Shown piece after piece: positions 43,964 to 53,800 of a stretch of DNA of 64,000 nucleotides. A program made the position numbers and the translations under genes. The DNA lies in assembly GCA_019918135.1 (NCBI GenBank), contig WBZZ01004760.1:1-64000 (forward strand), read 5' to 3'. This DNA is from Paulinella micropora. Its lineage: Eukaryota > Cercozoa > Imbricatea > Euglyphida > Paulinellidae. Within the stretch, counting starts at the first letter, position 1. Each line of letters begins with the position of its first letter. The notes beneath the pieces were generated by a model. That model saw nothing but the letters and a program-made list of their open reading frames with translations, was not told where the DNA came from and ran no database searches.

Positions 43964-44947
43964 ATGGATAATAAACATACTCAGCAACAAGAAACTTCTG
44001 AGCAGACAGAGCGGAAAGAAAAACTTGAAGAAGTGGCCGAGATACATTTTCAATCAAAGCCCGCTAAGATATGGAACACAATAACATCACCAGAAGCAAA
44101 ACCACTAAGTCAAGTATTTATTGATTTAATGGATATGTCAAAGGTTGCAACAAAGAAAGGTAATTCTAACTATAATTTTGGATTAGTTGCTATTGATGTA
44201 TATAGCCGTCGTGGGTGGATTGAGCCAGTCAAAAATGAAACAACTGGTTATGTCTTAGAAGGGTTAAAAAAAATATTTACAAAAAAAGGTCCTGAAAGAA
44301 TTACTTCAGATAATGGTGGTGAGTTTAAGGGACAAGTCAGTGAATATTTTAGACAAAATAATATTGAACATAGAACTGTCCAAGTAGGCGATCACAGAAC
44401 AATGGGTATAATTGATAGGTTTATTAGAACAATACGAAATGAATTAAACTTAATATGGGAATTTAATGAAAATTTTCAATGGGTTCCTATTATTCATGAG
44501 GTTGTTGATGCTTATAATAAAACATATCATACAACAATAAAGGCTGTGCCAATTAATGTTTATGAAGGAACCGAAAAGAACACTCAGGAAATATACCGAA
44601 ATCCTTTAATTCCCTAAGGGAACTAGAGTGAGAAAGGAACTTGAACGAACTATTTTTTCTAAAGGTGATAAACAATTCAGTAAAACTATATTCAAGGTTA
44701 CTTGAAGGGCCGAAAAGGCTTCAAAGTTATACTCAGTGAAGAGGACTTAGTCCGACCGTCAGAATTATTAAAGACTAATGTTGAAGAGCACCATAAAGAA
44801 GAACCGAAGGAGCAGTTATCGGAAAAAGTAAAACAAATTACAAAAGAGAAAAAAAATATTAATTTATTAAAATCATTGGATGTAAAACCGGAAAACATAC
44901 GGAGCAGTGCTAGAATCAAAAAGAAAAAAGAGATTATGGATTTATAA
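43964..44947 (+). pseudogene. rve-type (retrovirus-like) integrase, broken
   Basis: ATG at 43964 (MDNKHTQQQ); an upstream extension lacks ATG. RNase-H-fold core: FIDLMDMSKVATKKGNSNYN with the first Asp, RITSDNGGEFKGQVSEYF with the second, and DHRTMGIIDRFIRTIRNEL at the third acidic position. The C-terminal part has a chromo/SH3-like region (GRKGFKVILSEEDLVRPSEL) and a Lys-rich tail. It would insert the linear genome at the 5'-AG ends and make the 6-bp duplication. Broken. Confidence 0.82.
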
Positions 44948-44952
44948 CATTT

Positions 44953-45490
44953 TTAATTATTTTTAGTTTGAATGTATTTCTTATGTTTTGTGGTTGTCTC
45001 ATGAATTTCTTTCCCGTTTATCCTTATAGTTGAACCACATTCACATTTTATTTTTTCTACACTTAAATCATCATTTGAAAGATTAATTCCTTTCATTCTT
45101 AATTCGTGATTGCTTGATAAAAGATGTCGTGCTTTGTAAGCATTTGTTGTCTCTTCACCACATTCACATATAAATTTTTTCTTCATCCATTCCTTATTCC
45201 ATTTATTTTTGTATTGTTGTTTATTTTGCTTAACTCGTTCATCATTGTATTTTTTGCAAACTTCATATTTAGGTTTTATGTTTTCTTTATAAAATCTATT
45301 TGCTTCCTCTAAGGCTTGTTCCTTATTTCTTTTTCCAAAATCTGAAAAATTATATCTTTTCTTTTTTATTTTACCTTCTTCACACCATTACGAATTCACA
45401 TGAACCCGTAATTAATTTTGGTCTTGTTTCCTTGATTACATATACTCCTCCCTTTGAAATGTTGATAGGTTGCTCTTTTGTGTCTGTCAT
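44953..45490 (-). pseudogene. small zinc-finger protein, right end, related to the left-end gene, broken
   Basis: Points inward from the right terminal repeat, mirroring 25389-25862. It shares the block FGKRNKEQALEEANRFYKEN with IGKKKSKEQALEEAKKYQEE of the left gene. It carries two CCHH-type motifs (CECGEETTNAYKARHLLSSNH and CECGSTIRINGKEIHETTTKH, one residue pair shown in part). Mirror-image paralogues at both ends suggest duplication with the terminal repeats or linked function there. Broken. Confidence 0.6.
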
Positions 45491-45542
45491 TTTTTATATA
45501 TAGGATATTATTCTATGTCTTTAATATGAATATATATATATA

Positions 45543-45910
45543 ATATGTGTCTTTATTTTATTTATTTAAATAATAATTATTTAAAGGTAGCCGTTTTTCT
45601 TTCTTTTGTCTGCTTATAAATAGGTAGAGGAAATAATGGATAACGGCTCTTAGCGTGGTTAAAAACACTTCCCCACCAGACACCTAGGGGCTCAGGTCAA
45701 AAAGCCCCCCGTGTGGCTTTTTTACATGGACAACTTTTCGTTTTTTGTGTAAAGTAGTCCATAGTGTGCGAAATAAGAGAGATTTTAATGAAATTGATGT
45801 TTTGAACTTAGAGAGAACAGGTAGCCGAAATAATGAATAACGGCTCTTAGTGTGGTTTCTGTGATGAAACTGCACTGAAACCCTGTGCCCAAGTGGCACC
45901 CTATACTACT
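45543..45910 (-). repeat. Polinton right terminal inverted repeat
   Basis: Reverse complement of the left arm with about 8-9 percent difference. Both ACTAAGAGC units and the AAAAAGCC/GGCTTTTT hairpin are present. It ends ...GGCACCCTATACTACT, followed at once by CACACACA. Confidence 0.95.
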
Positions 45911-46004
45911 CACACACACACACACACATACACCCACAATACATACATGCAATACGTGCATCTAATGCATCATACATACATACAAAGTCATAGATACATA
46001 CATA
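45911..46004 (+). repeat. (CA)n / (CATA)n microsatellite, right flank of the Polinton
   Basis: Continuation of the type of microsatellite found left of the element. It makes the exact target duplication ambiguous. Confidence 0.9.
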
Positions 46005-46120
46005 CATATTTGTATTATGTATATACTTAATTAATAACTATTTATTTGTTCTTGCTCGGTGGTTATTTATAAGGACGTTTGTGATTGTTGCTGGTTTTCC
46101 AGCCAGGCCGCGATGCTCCT
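46005..46120 (+). repeat. dispersed repeat R3, right copy
   Basis: Partner of 23906-24100, same direction, followed by CCTCC-type pyrimidine DNA. Confidence 0.6.
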
Positions 46121-46227
46121 CCCTCCCTCCCTCCCTCCCTCTCTCAGTTTCTCTACACAAATTCACTCAGTCTCTCTCCTCCCCTACCCCCTCACTCTCT
46201 CTCTCGCTTTTTGTTTGAGAGAGAGAA

Positions 46228-46580
46228 AATAGTAGTAGTAGTTGGATTAGGGTTGGATAGTAGTAGTATTAGTAGTTGGATTAGGGTTAGATAGTAGTAG
46301 TACCAGTTGGACTAGGGTTAGATAGAGTAGTAGCAGTTGGATTAGGGTTAGAGAGTAGTAGTAGTAGTTGGATTAGGGTTATAGAGTAGTAGTAGTAGTT
46401 GGGTTAGGGTTAGAGAGTAGTAGTAGTAGTTGGGTTAGGGTTAGAAACTAGTAGTGGTAGTAGTTGGGTTAGGGTTAGAAAGTAGTAGTAGTAGTAGTTG
46501 GATTAGGGTTATATAGTAGTAGTAGTAGTAGTAGTAGTAGGATTAGGGTTAGATAGTAGTAGCAGTAGTTGGAGTAGGGT

Positions 46581-46636
<56 letters not shown>

Positions 46637-46690
46637 CTAGTAGTAGTAGTAGTAGTTGGATTTGAGAGTAGTAGTAGGATTAGGGTTATA

Positions 46691-46730
<40 letters not shown>

Positions 46731-46942
46731 TGGATTAGAGTTAGAAAGTAGTAGTAGTAATTGGATTAAGGTTAGATAGTGGTAGTTGGATTAGGATTTG
46801 AGAGTAGTAGTAGTTGGATTAGGGTTATATAGTAGTAGTAGTAGTAGTTGGATTAGAGTTAGAAAGTAGTAGTAGTAATTGGATTAGGGTTAGATAGTAG
46901 TAGTTGGATTCGAGTTAGGGTTGGGATTAGGGTTAGGGTTAC
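46228..46942 (+). repeat. TTAGGG-like / (GTA)n minisatellite
   Basis: More than a dozen irregular units of the form TTGGATTAGGGTTAGATAGTAGTAGTAG, with (GTA)n tracts of varying length. It ends in three near-perfect telomere-type units (TTGGGATTAGGGTTAGGGTTA). Interstitial, not terminal. Confidence 0.9.
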
Positions 46943-47400
46943 CTACTCCTTCCCCGCTCACACACACACATTCACTCAGTCTCTCTCCTCCCCTACCACC
47001 TCACCCTCTCTCTCTTTCTTTCTTGTTTTCACCCTTGCATTCCTCTCTTTCTCTCTTTCTCTCTCTCTCTGTCTTGTTTTTGTTTGAGAGAGAGAAAGGA
47101 GAAAGGAGGGCAGAAGGGAAGGGGGGGGCCAATGAAGGGGGTTTTGCTTGGGATGACAAGGGAAGGTACACCGCCGCCTGTCTCTCTTTGTATCTCTGTC
47201 TCTCTGTCTCTTTCATCAGACTGACGAGGGGAGTGTGATATGGACTGGTTGGGAGAGGGGAAAAACAAAGACAGGGCGGGGTTGGGGGGGGGGGGGGGGG
47301 CAACAGAAGATGCGGGCAGGCCGAAAGCAAAAAGAGCGAGGGGGGGACAGGAGTCGGGAGGGAATGGGGGAGGAATGGGACAAAGAAAATGATTGACCAG
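46943..47400. other. simple-sequence DNA, no gene seen
   Basis: CT-rich repeat, GAGAGAGA hairpin partners (CTCTCTCTCTGTC at 47060, GAGAGAGAAAGGAG at 47090), a G-rich patch and a poly-G run near 47286-47300. Long frames here are compositional. Confidence 0.7.
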
Positions 47401-49640
47401 GATGAAAAGAAGATTTTTTCTTTTAGCGAAGCGGTTGGCCAGCGGCACGTAAAAATTCGACCTTGCTAATTCACGTATGATTCGGTAAAATTTTTTTATC
47501 GCGTAAATTTGCAGGGTCAGCGGTTCCACGAAATTTTTCTTCGCTCGTCGTGGGATTTTGTTCTTTCTTTTCCCTCCTCGAAGTTCCCCGGGGGGGGGGG
47601 GGGGGAGAGGCATCTGATCGGGAAATTCTTTGGTTGCCCCTCCCCCCCCCCCCCCCCTAAAAAAAATCGAGGAACAACTTTTTCTGCCCTCCCCCCCCCC
47701 CCCCCCCCGCCCGGCCTTCCCCAAAACATCAAGTAACCATTTTTGTCTGCCCCCCCCCCCCCGGGGGGGGCCTTCCCCGGAAATCAGCGGGGAAATAATT
47801 TTTTGGCGGCCGAGGGTCTGAATGTTTTTACGCCCCCCCCCCCCCCCGCTCCCCTCCTCCCCCCGCCCCCCCTTCCCCCTCGGGGAATGGGAGAATTTGG
47901 GGGTCAGAATTTTTTTGCGCCCCCCCCCCCCCCTCCCCCGGCCTTCACCCAACTTCGGGGGAAAACTTCTTTGGCGGCCGATGAGAATGTTTTGTTCTAT
48001 CTGAAAAACCCAACGCACGCAAGATTCGGTAAAATTCCTTTCGCGCGAGATAGTTATGCACGGATAGGGCGCTAAATTCGACTTTTTCGCTCCCACCTGA
48101 CACCACCCCCCCCCCCCCCCCCCCCGGCCCCCCGGGCCCTCCTCCAAAAATCAAGGAACAAATTTTTCTGCCCCCCGCCCCCCCGGGCCCTCCACCAAAA
48201 ATCAAGGAACAAATCTTTCTGGCCACCTCCCCCCTCCGGCCCTCCCCAAAAATCAAGGAAAAAAATTTGGAGGCAGAGGACGAACATTTTTTTTTTCTTC
48301 TATGGTCGGGGTCACAGGTGGCGCGTGAAAAATCCAAACATCCCAATCCACGCAAGATTAGGTTAAATTCCTTCACGCCAAACATTCCGTTGCGCACGAC
48401 CAGCTCGCCTAAGTCGCCGGGTCAGCGGCCAAAGGATATTTTCTTCTTCGCTCTTCGTGATTTTTTTCCCCTTACACCATCTCCCCCCCACCCCTCGGGA
48501 AATGGGAGAATTAGGGGGTCTGAGTTTTTCCGCCCCCCCCCCCCCCCCAACCCCCAACGGCCTTCCCCGAAAATCGGCGAAACAATTTTTTCTCTCCCTC
48601 CCCCCCCCTCCCTCCCCCTGGCCTTCGCCCAACTTCGGGGGAAAACTTCCTTGGCGGCAGACGAGAATTTTTGTTCTATCTGAAAAACCCAACGCACGCA
48701 AGATTCGGTAAAATTCCTTTCGCGCGAAATAGTTATGCAAGGATAGGGCGCTGAATTCGACGGGTTAGCGACCAAACAATTTCTTGCCTTAGTCACCCCA
48801 GAAGAAACGGACTAATTGGCGAAAGGAATTTTAACGAATCCTGCATGCATTGGGACGGTTGGATTTTTCACGCGCCACCTGTCATCCCCGCTGTTGGCGG
48901 GAAGTTTCACGTGCCGCCCGCCACCCCGCCTGAACAAGAAAAAAAAAATCCGAGGAAGTTTTCCTCCTGACTTCTGGGGAAGGCAGGGAGGGGGGGGGGG
49001 GGGGAGGGTGGGAGGGGGATTAAAATTTTCCAAACAACAAGTCGAAACTCGTGCCCCCCCCCCCCCCCCTTGTGCACGATGCGCGCGCCAAAATCGCCGG
49101 GTCAGCGGCCGAACGACATTTTCTTTTTCGCTCGTGATTTTTTTTCCCCTGACACCATTCCCACCCACCCCCCCTCCCCCCCTCTCGGGCTTTCCCCAAA
49201 AAATCATGGAACAATTTTTTTCTGCCCCCCCTCCCCCCCGGCCTTCCGCAAAAAATGAAGTAACAAATTTTTCTGCCCCTCCCCCCCCCCCCTCCCGGGG
49301 CCTTCCCTGGATATCAGGGGAAAAAATTGGCGGCCGATGAGGAAATTTTTGTTTTCTTAGGAAGGCGGGGTAGCGGGTTGCACGTGAAAAATCCCACCAA
49401 CAGCGGGGCTGATGGCGCGTGAAAAATCCAACCGTCCCAATGCACTGGCGCAAGATTCGGTAACATTCCTTTCACGCCAGATAGTCCGAAGTGAACGATT
49501 CGCGCGCCAAAATCACCGGGTCAGCGGCCAAACAATTCTTTTTTTTTCACTCGTCGTGATTTTTTTTTCGGTTCCCTGGCACCATTTCAACCCCAACCCC
49601 ACCCCCGGGGCCTGGGAGAATTTGGGTGTTTGATTTTTTT
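47400..49640 (+). repeat. satellite 2: poly-C/poly-G-rich irregular tandem array
   Basis: Marker GCCGGGTCAGCGGCC recurs at about 47511, 48416, 49096 and 49515. Other shared blocks are CACGCAAGATTCGGTAAAATTCCTTTC, TTCGCTCGTCGTGATTTTTTT and several copies of CTTCCCCAAAAATCAAGGAACAA...TTTTTCTGCC(C)n. Block order is kept while unit length varies. No coding signal. Confidence 0.85.
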
Positions 49641-50611
49641 CCTGCCTGAGGTTCTGCTGTGGTTTGTGGTGTGTTTTGGCATTTGTGCAGGTTACGGACG
49701 TAACGCATCATGTCAGGGAACCAGTCAAAGGGACACTCCGGTTTGACAGGTGTTTTCCCTCTGGCTTGTTGTTTGGGTTCATTCCTGACAACCCTCAGTT
49801 TCTGTAATAGAAGTGGTCGTTAGTAGTGAACCAGTTGTGTTCTATTATTAAAATTTCTTTGTTACTTTTTCATTGAGCTCGTAGGGGTAGACCTCCGGTC
49901 TTAATACATCTTTACTGAGTATTAAATTTATTTAGTATTAAAGTTGTAATGTCTGCGTAAAACTCAATTGCACTTGAATAAAATGTAAAGGAGCCTCCTG
50001 TTTCCGGTTTCAAATATCAAAGTATCGACAAGTATTTTTTGGTTATTATTAATATGATAAAACTATAGTGTTTGTGTGGACGTGTGTCCGCTGCTTGTGT
50101 GGTCGTCCTGGCGGCCGGGTTGCTTGTGTGTTATATACATGCATGAAAGTAGGCGCGTCTGTGTGCATGTTTGCAATGCGGCTGCAGAGTTGTCTAGATG
50201 CATGTACCTGATGTTGGTGCTTGTCTGTCTTGTTGTCAGTTCACAGGGCTGTGCTGCGAGGCCAGGCAAGCACACCTGCGCGCTTGCCCTGAGGCTTGCG
50301 ACTATCTCTCAGCTGCCTGTTTTTCTTTCTGTCTGAGTGCTTGTCTGCTGGTCTATTTTATCCGCCGACATGTACACTTAGCTAGCTAGCTCCTGGCCGC
50401 GCTGCTGTGGCTGGTGTGTGCCCGGTGTGCTAGGTCCAGCCTGCAGCCCAAACTCCCGCACCTCCCGTCCTTTCCCCCTCCGTCGCCTCGCCTCGACGCT
50501 CACCTCCCACGCCTCCGCGTTCTCTGTAACTTTCTTTCGCCCCCGCCACCGGGCACTCCAACACAGCTGTGAGAATTGTCAGCAGCCCAAGCGCCTTCAT
50601 GACTAACTGAG
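49641..50611. other. unique-looking spacer, no gene seen
   Basis: Mixed composition, GT-rich around 50070-50340, then C-rich. Short frames show no motif. Nothing recognised. Confidence 0.5.
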
Positions 50612-50702
50612 CCCCCCCCCCCCCCCCCCTCCCTCCCCCCCCGCGGCTACGACAGAGTCGTAATTTAATACCAGTCAGGGTCCGGCACGGTTGCTGTTCT
50701 AA
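50612..50702 (+). repeat. dispersed repeat R2, left part of second copy
   Basis: Poly-C, then CGCGGCTACGACAGAGTCGTAATTTAATAC and CAGGGTCCGG, as at 17291 onward. Interrupted by the miniature element at 50703; continues at 51417. Confidence 0.65.
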
Positions 50703-51412
50703 CCCTTAACCGGGCAATCCACATTGGTGGTTTAAAACCACATTTGTGGATCTTGTGGATTGACTATTAAATGTTTTAAGCCGCAAATGTTACAATATTA
50801 GCAGTACTTTGTTTGTAATAATTACTTCTGTCATATTTAAGCGAACTATGAAAAAAAACCGCTCATCAATAACGTCAAAGGTCATTTTAATCAACCATTA
50901 AGTGGGTGCATCCTGGCTCGCGCTGGAGCGACGATTTGATTTTTTGAGAACATATATAACTAAGTCACTTCCCGCTAAGATTTTACCTTCGTACCTTGAC
51001 GTATCGATAGAGCATGTCTTGAAATATTAATATTAATACGAGTCCAACTTATTTCAGTAGTACTACGTTGAGAAATGACGATTTTATTCAGTTTGAAAAA
51101 CACTGCTACATTTGTGGCGATGACTAGGATCCTCGCGTTCAACTGGCCGGGCAATTATTTTTGATAACATAACTAAGCCTACGGTCACGTGGCACTCAGC
51201 CTACGGTTCCCGATAGTGAACGTGACTTGTGATTTTACCCGGCTCCGTACCTTGACGTATCGATATTAATAGACTTCACTGAGCATGCCTTGAAATATTA
51301 ATATTAAGCTTATTTCAGTATTATTACGTTGAGAAATGATTTTATTGAGTTTGAAAAACATTACCACATTTGTTGCAATGATCCACAAATGTGGCGCTCG
51401 CCCGGTTAAGGG
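50703..51412. mobile_element. non-autonomous piggyBac-like miniature element
   Basis: 710 bp, no coding frame. Perfect 13-bp inverted ends CCCTTAACCGGGC (50703-50715 and 51400-51412); the first nine bases equal those of the autonomous piggyBac at 6026. It is flanked by CTAA at 50699-50702 and 51413-51416, a one-base variant of TTAA. ATCCACAAATGTGG-type subterminal units lie inside both ends. An internal tandem duplication of about 180-250 bp (from about 50950 and 51165) carries a second right-end-like sequence (TGGCCGGGC near 51144). Confidence 0.82.
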
Positions 51413-51780
51413 CTAAAGTTATTACCTACCCTGGTTCTCAATATTAATAAAATTTTAGCTTAGTAATATTATTACACTGATGCTACCGTTGAATTGCACC
51501 AATTTGACTTATGATTCTGATTGTCAATGTGAATTTGATTGTTGAATTTGACACTTAATATCCTAAGCTGTATTAGTAATACTTCCTGGCTCCTGCAACA
51601 AATTTTCATAGCATGATTACTTTCCAGAGCATTTTCCACTTGACAGTGATCAACCTCAAAAATTTATTTAAAATATCTTTGCTTTTCACTGAATTTTTTT
51701 AACTACCTCATTCTTTGATGTCATTTTTATCAAGATCTCCTGGAACTCTTTTGTTTGATCTTTCTTTTCTTTCGGACGGA
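51413..51780. repeat. dispersed repeat R2, right part, and AT-rich spacer
   Basis: TTACCTACCC, then AATACTTCCTGGCTCCTGCAA and ATTTTCCACTTGACAGT, matching 17450-17770. No gene. Confidence 0.6.
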
Positions 51781-51845
51781 CGGACCGGGGGGGGGGGGGG
51801 GGTGGGGTGGGGCGGGGTGCTACAGCCGACTAACCGACTTACCTG
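51776..51845 (+). repeat. satellite 1-like fragment
   Basis: CGGACGGACGGACC followed by a poly-G run and GGGGTGCTACAGCCG, the same box order as in satellite 1 units. Confidence 0.7.
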
Positions 51846-51885
51846 CATGCTGCGTCTCGGAGCACAGCTGGACGCTCCTGCAGCC

Positions 51886-51954
<69 letters not shown>

Positions 51955-52490
51955 GGCGCGCCCACACACATACACAGACACACACATGCATACACACATA
52001 CACCCTCGCAGACACACACACACACACACAGACACACCCACACAATACATACATACATATGTAGATATTCCTGGTCTGGCTCTGGTTTCCGGCAAGGCCG
52101 GACCAACGCATCGGCCAAAGACCTCGAGTCCCCGTCCTGCGCCTGTTACGCAAAACACACAAACACGCACACACACACACAACGAAAAAAAAAACCTTAC
52201 ACACAAAGCACACACACACACAACCCAAGGAAATCTTCCATGGCTACACACAAACACACACACACACACACAACGAAAAAAAAACCTTACACACAAAACA
52301 CACACACACAAAACGGAAAAAAGAAACCTTACACACACACACACACAACAGAAAAAAGAAACCTTTTTCACACACACAACAGAAAAAGAAACCTTACACA
52401 CACACGCAACCCAAAAGAAAACATACCCTTAACACACCATGCAACCAAAAGAAAACAAACTTCTACGCACAACACACACAAGACACAATC
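51886..52490 (+). repeat. (CA)n microsatellites and CA-rich minisatellite
   Basis: A perfect (CA)n of about 55 bp, a (CG)n stretch, then a degenerate array of AACGRAAAAAARAAACCTTACACACA-type units (about 52180-52410). Overlapping frames on both strands are artefacts. Confidence 0.93.
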
Positions 52491-52582
52491 AGGAAAGGGG
52501 TTGTACCTTGGCCAAAGGGACGCACAACGATTGTAAGGGAGGCTAGAGGGGGGGGGGGCCAAACCCGATCCCAAAACCCCCA

Positions 52583-52889
52583 ATTGCGCAAACCCAATGT
52601 TGGCAGCATTGCGCAAACCCAATGTTGGCAGCATTGCGTAAACCCAATGTTGGCGTCATTGCGCAAACCCAATGTTGGCAGCATTGCGCAAACCTAATGT
52701 TGGCGTCATTGCGCAAACCCAATGTTGACTGCATTGCGCAAACCCAATGTTGGAGTCATTGCGCAAACCCAATGTTTACAGCATTGCGCAAACCCAATGT
52801 TGGCAGCATTGCGCAAACCCAATGGTGGCATCATTGCGCAAACCCAATGTTGGCAGCATTGTGCAAACCCAATGTTGGCATCATTGCGC
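52583..52889 (+). repeat. 25-bp minisatellite, about 12 units
   Basis: Consensus CATTGCGCAAACCCAATGTTGGC plus AG, GT or AT. Units differ mainly in the last few bases. CATTG/CAATG inside each unit can pair. Unit length is not a multiple of three, so the open frames across it are not protein repeats. Confidence 0.95.
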
Positions 52890-53174
52890 GGCGCAACAAA
52901 CTCCGCCCCCCCCCCTCCCTCTTCCCTGCTGCTTGTATTGCCGCTTCCTTTCGCAAAAGGTATACCCTGAGTATATGTATGTGTGTGTAGGTGTTTTGTC
53001 TGTGATGTGTGTGTGTGTGTTTTGTCTGTGATGCATGTGTGTGTGTGTGTGTTCTAGTTTGGTAGCTTTCCTGCTTCCACTAGGGTAGGGTCAGGGTTCC
53101 GGTATGGTTGATGTCACAGTAGGCTGCAGATACACACACACACACAAATATCAACGCACCAACACACCTACACC

Positions 53175-53218
<44 letters not shown>

Positions 53219-53400
53219 GACACAGACAGACACAGAAACACACATAATGCACACATGATATATACACATAATACACACACAATATAAGTACAGCTAAGTA
53301 CTAATATAATAATGCATACACAATACATACATACCATAATACACATTGATATGTATATGTAAAATACAATACAAACACCAACACACCATCACAGACAACC
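52890..53400. repeat. GT and CA microsatellites, no gene seen
   Basis: (GT)n around 52976-53050 and (CA)n around 53130-53280, with ordinary spacer between. Confidence 0.85.
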
Positions 53401-53800
53401 ACCTACCGACCTACTTTTTTTTCTTTCTTTTCCCTCCCCGAAATTCCACCGGGGAAATCACGGGGGGGGGGGAGGAAAATTTTTTTCAGTCAGAATTTTC
53501 AGTCTGTTTACTTTGTAGGAAAATAAATTCTTTTCATTCACTGTTTACTTTTACCCTCCACCCCTCCTCCCCTGCCTACTCTTCTTCAAAAAAATCATAC
53601 AACGCATTTTTCAGGCCCCCCTCCCGACCTTCAGACTTTCACCAAAAATCGACAAACACCCATTTTTCAGGCCCCCCTCCCGACCTTCAGGAGGGTGGGG
53701 TGGCGGGTGGCACGTGGAACTTCCCGCTAACAGCAAATTGTGACCAGCTCACCAAAATCGCCGGGTCAGCGGCCCAAACGACCGTTTTTTTTGAATGGAC
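53400..53800 (+). repeat. satellite 2 fragment
   Basis: Contains CGCCGGGTCAGCGGCC at about 53758, a tandem pair of CATTTTTCAGGCCCCCCTCCCGACCTTCAG, and a GGTGGCACGTG block shared with the 47.4-49.6 kb array. Confidence 0.75.

Larger units (their letters stand above)
24992..45910. mobile_element. Polinton / Polinton-like virus, near-complete fossil
   Basis: The element is 20,919 bp with terminal inverted repeats of about 366 bp, 5'-AG ends and a 6-bp direct flank CACACA consistent with a target duplication but ambiguous in the CA microsatellite. It holds the full Polinton set: protein-primed DNA polymerase B, rve integrase, packaging ATPase, adenain-like protease, double-jelly-roll major capsid and penton protein. 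A phage-like fibre and several small genes are added. About half of the genes are whole. The rest carry roughly ten breaks in all, so this copy is not functional. Repeat arms diverge by about 8-9 percent. Some breaks could be assembly error in homopolymers. Confidence 0.93.

Noticed and set aside
24992-45910. Virophage (Lavidaviridae) or bacteriophage prophage
   Set aside because: The AG-ended inverted repeats, pPolB plus rve integrase pair and adenain-like protease fit Polintons. Phage likeness is limited to the fibre gene.
47029-48147. 372-codon minus-strand Gly/Pro/Arg frame
   Set aside because: Spans satellite 2 with poly-G and poly-C runs; no domain and no conserved start.
52583-52889. 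CRISPR-like look of the 25-bp repeats
   Set aside because: There are no spacers between units, only a tandem array, and the setting is eukaryotic.
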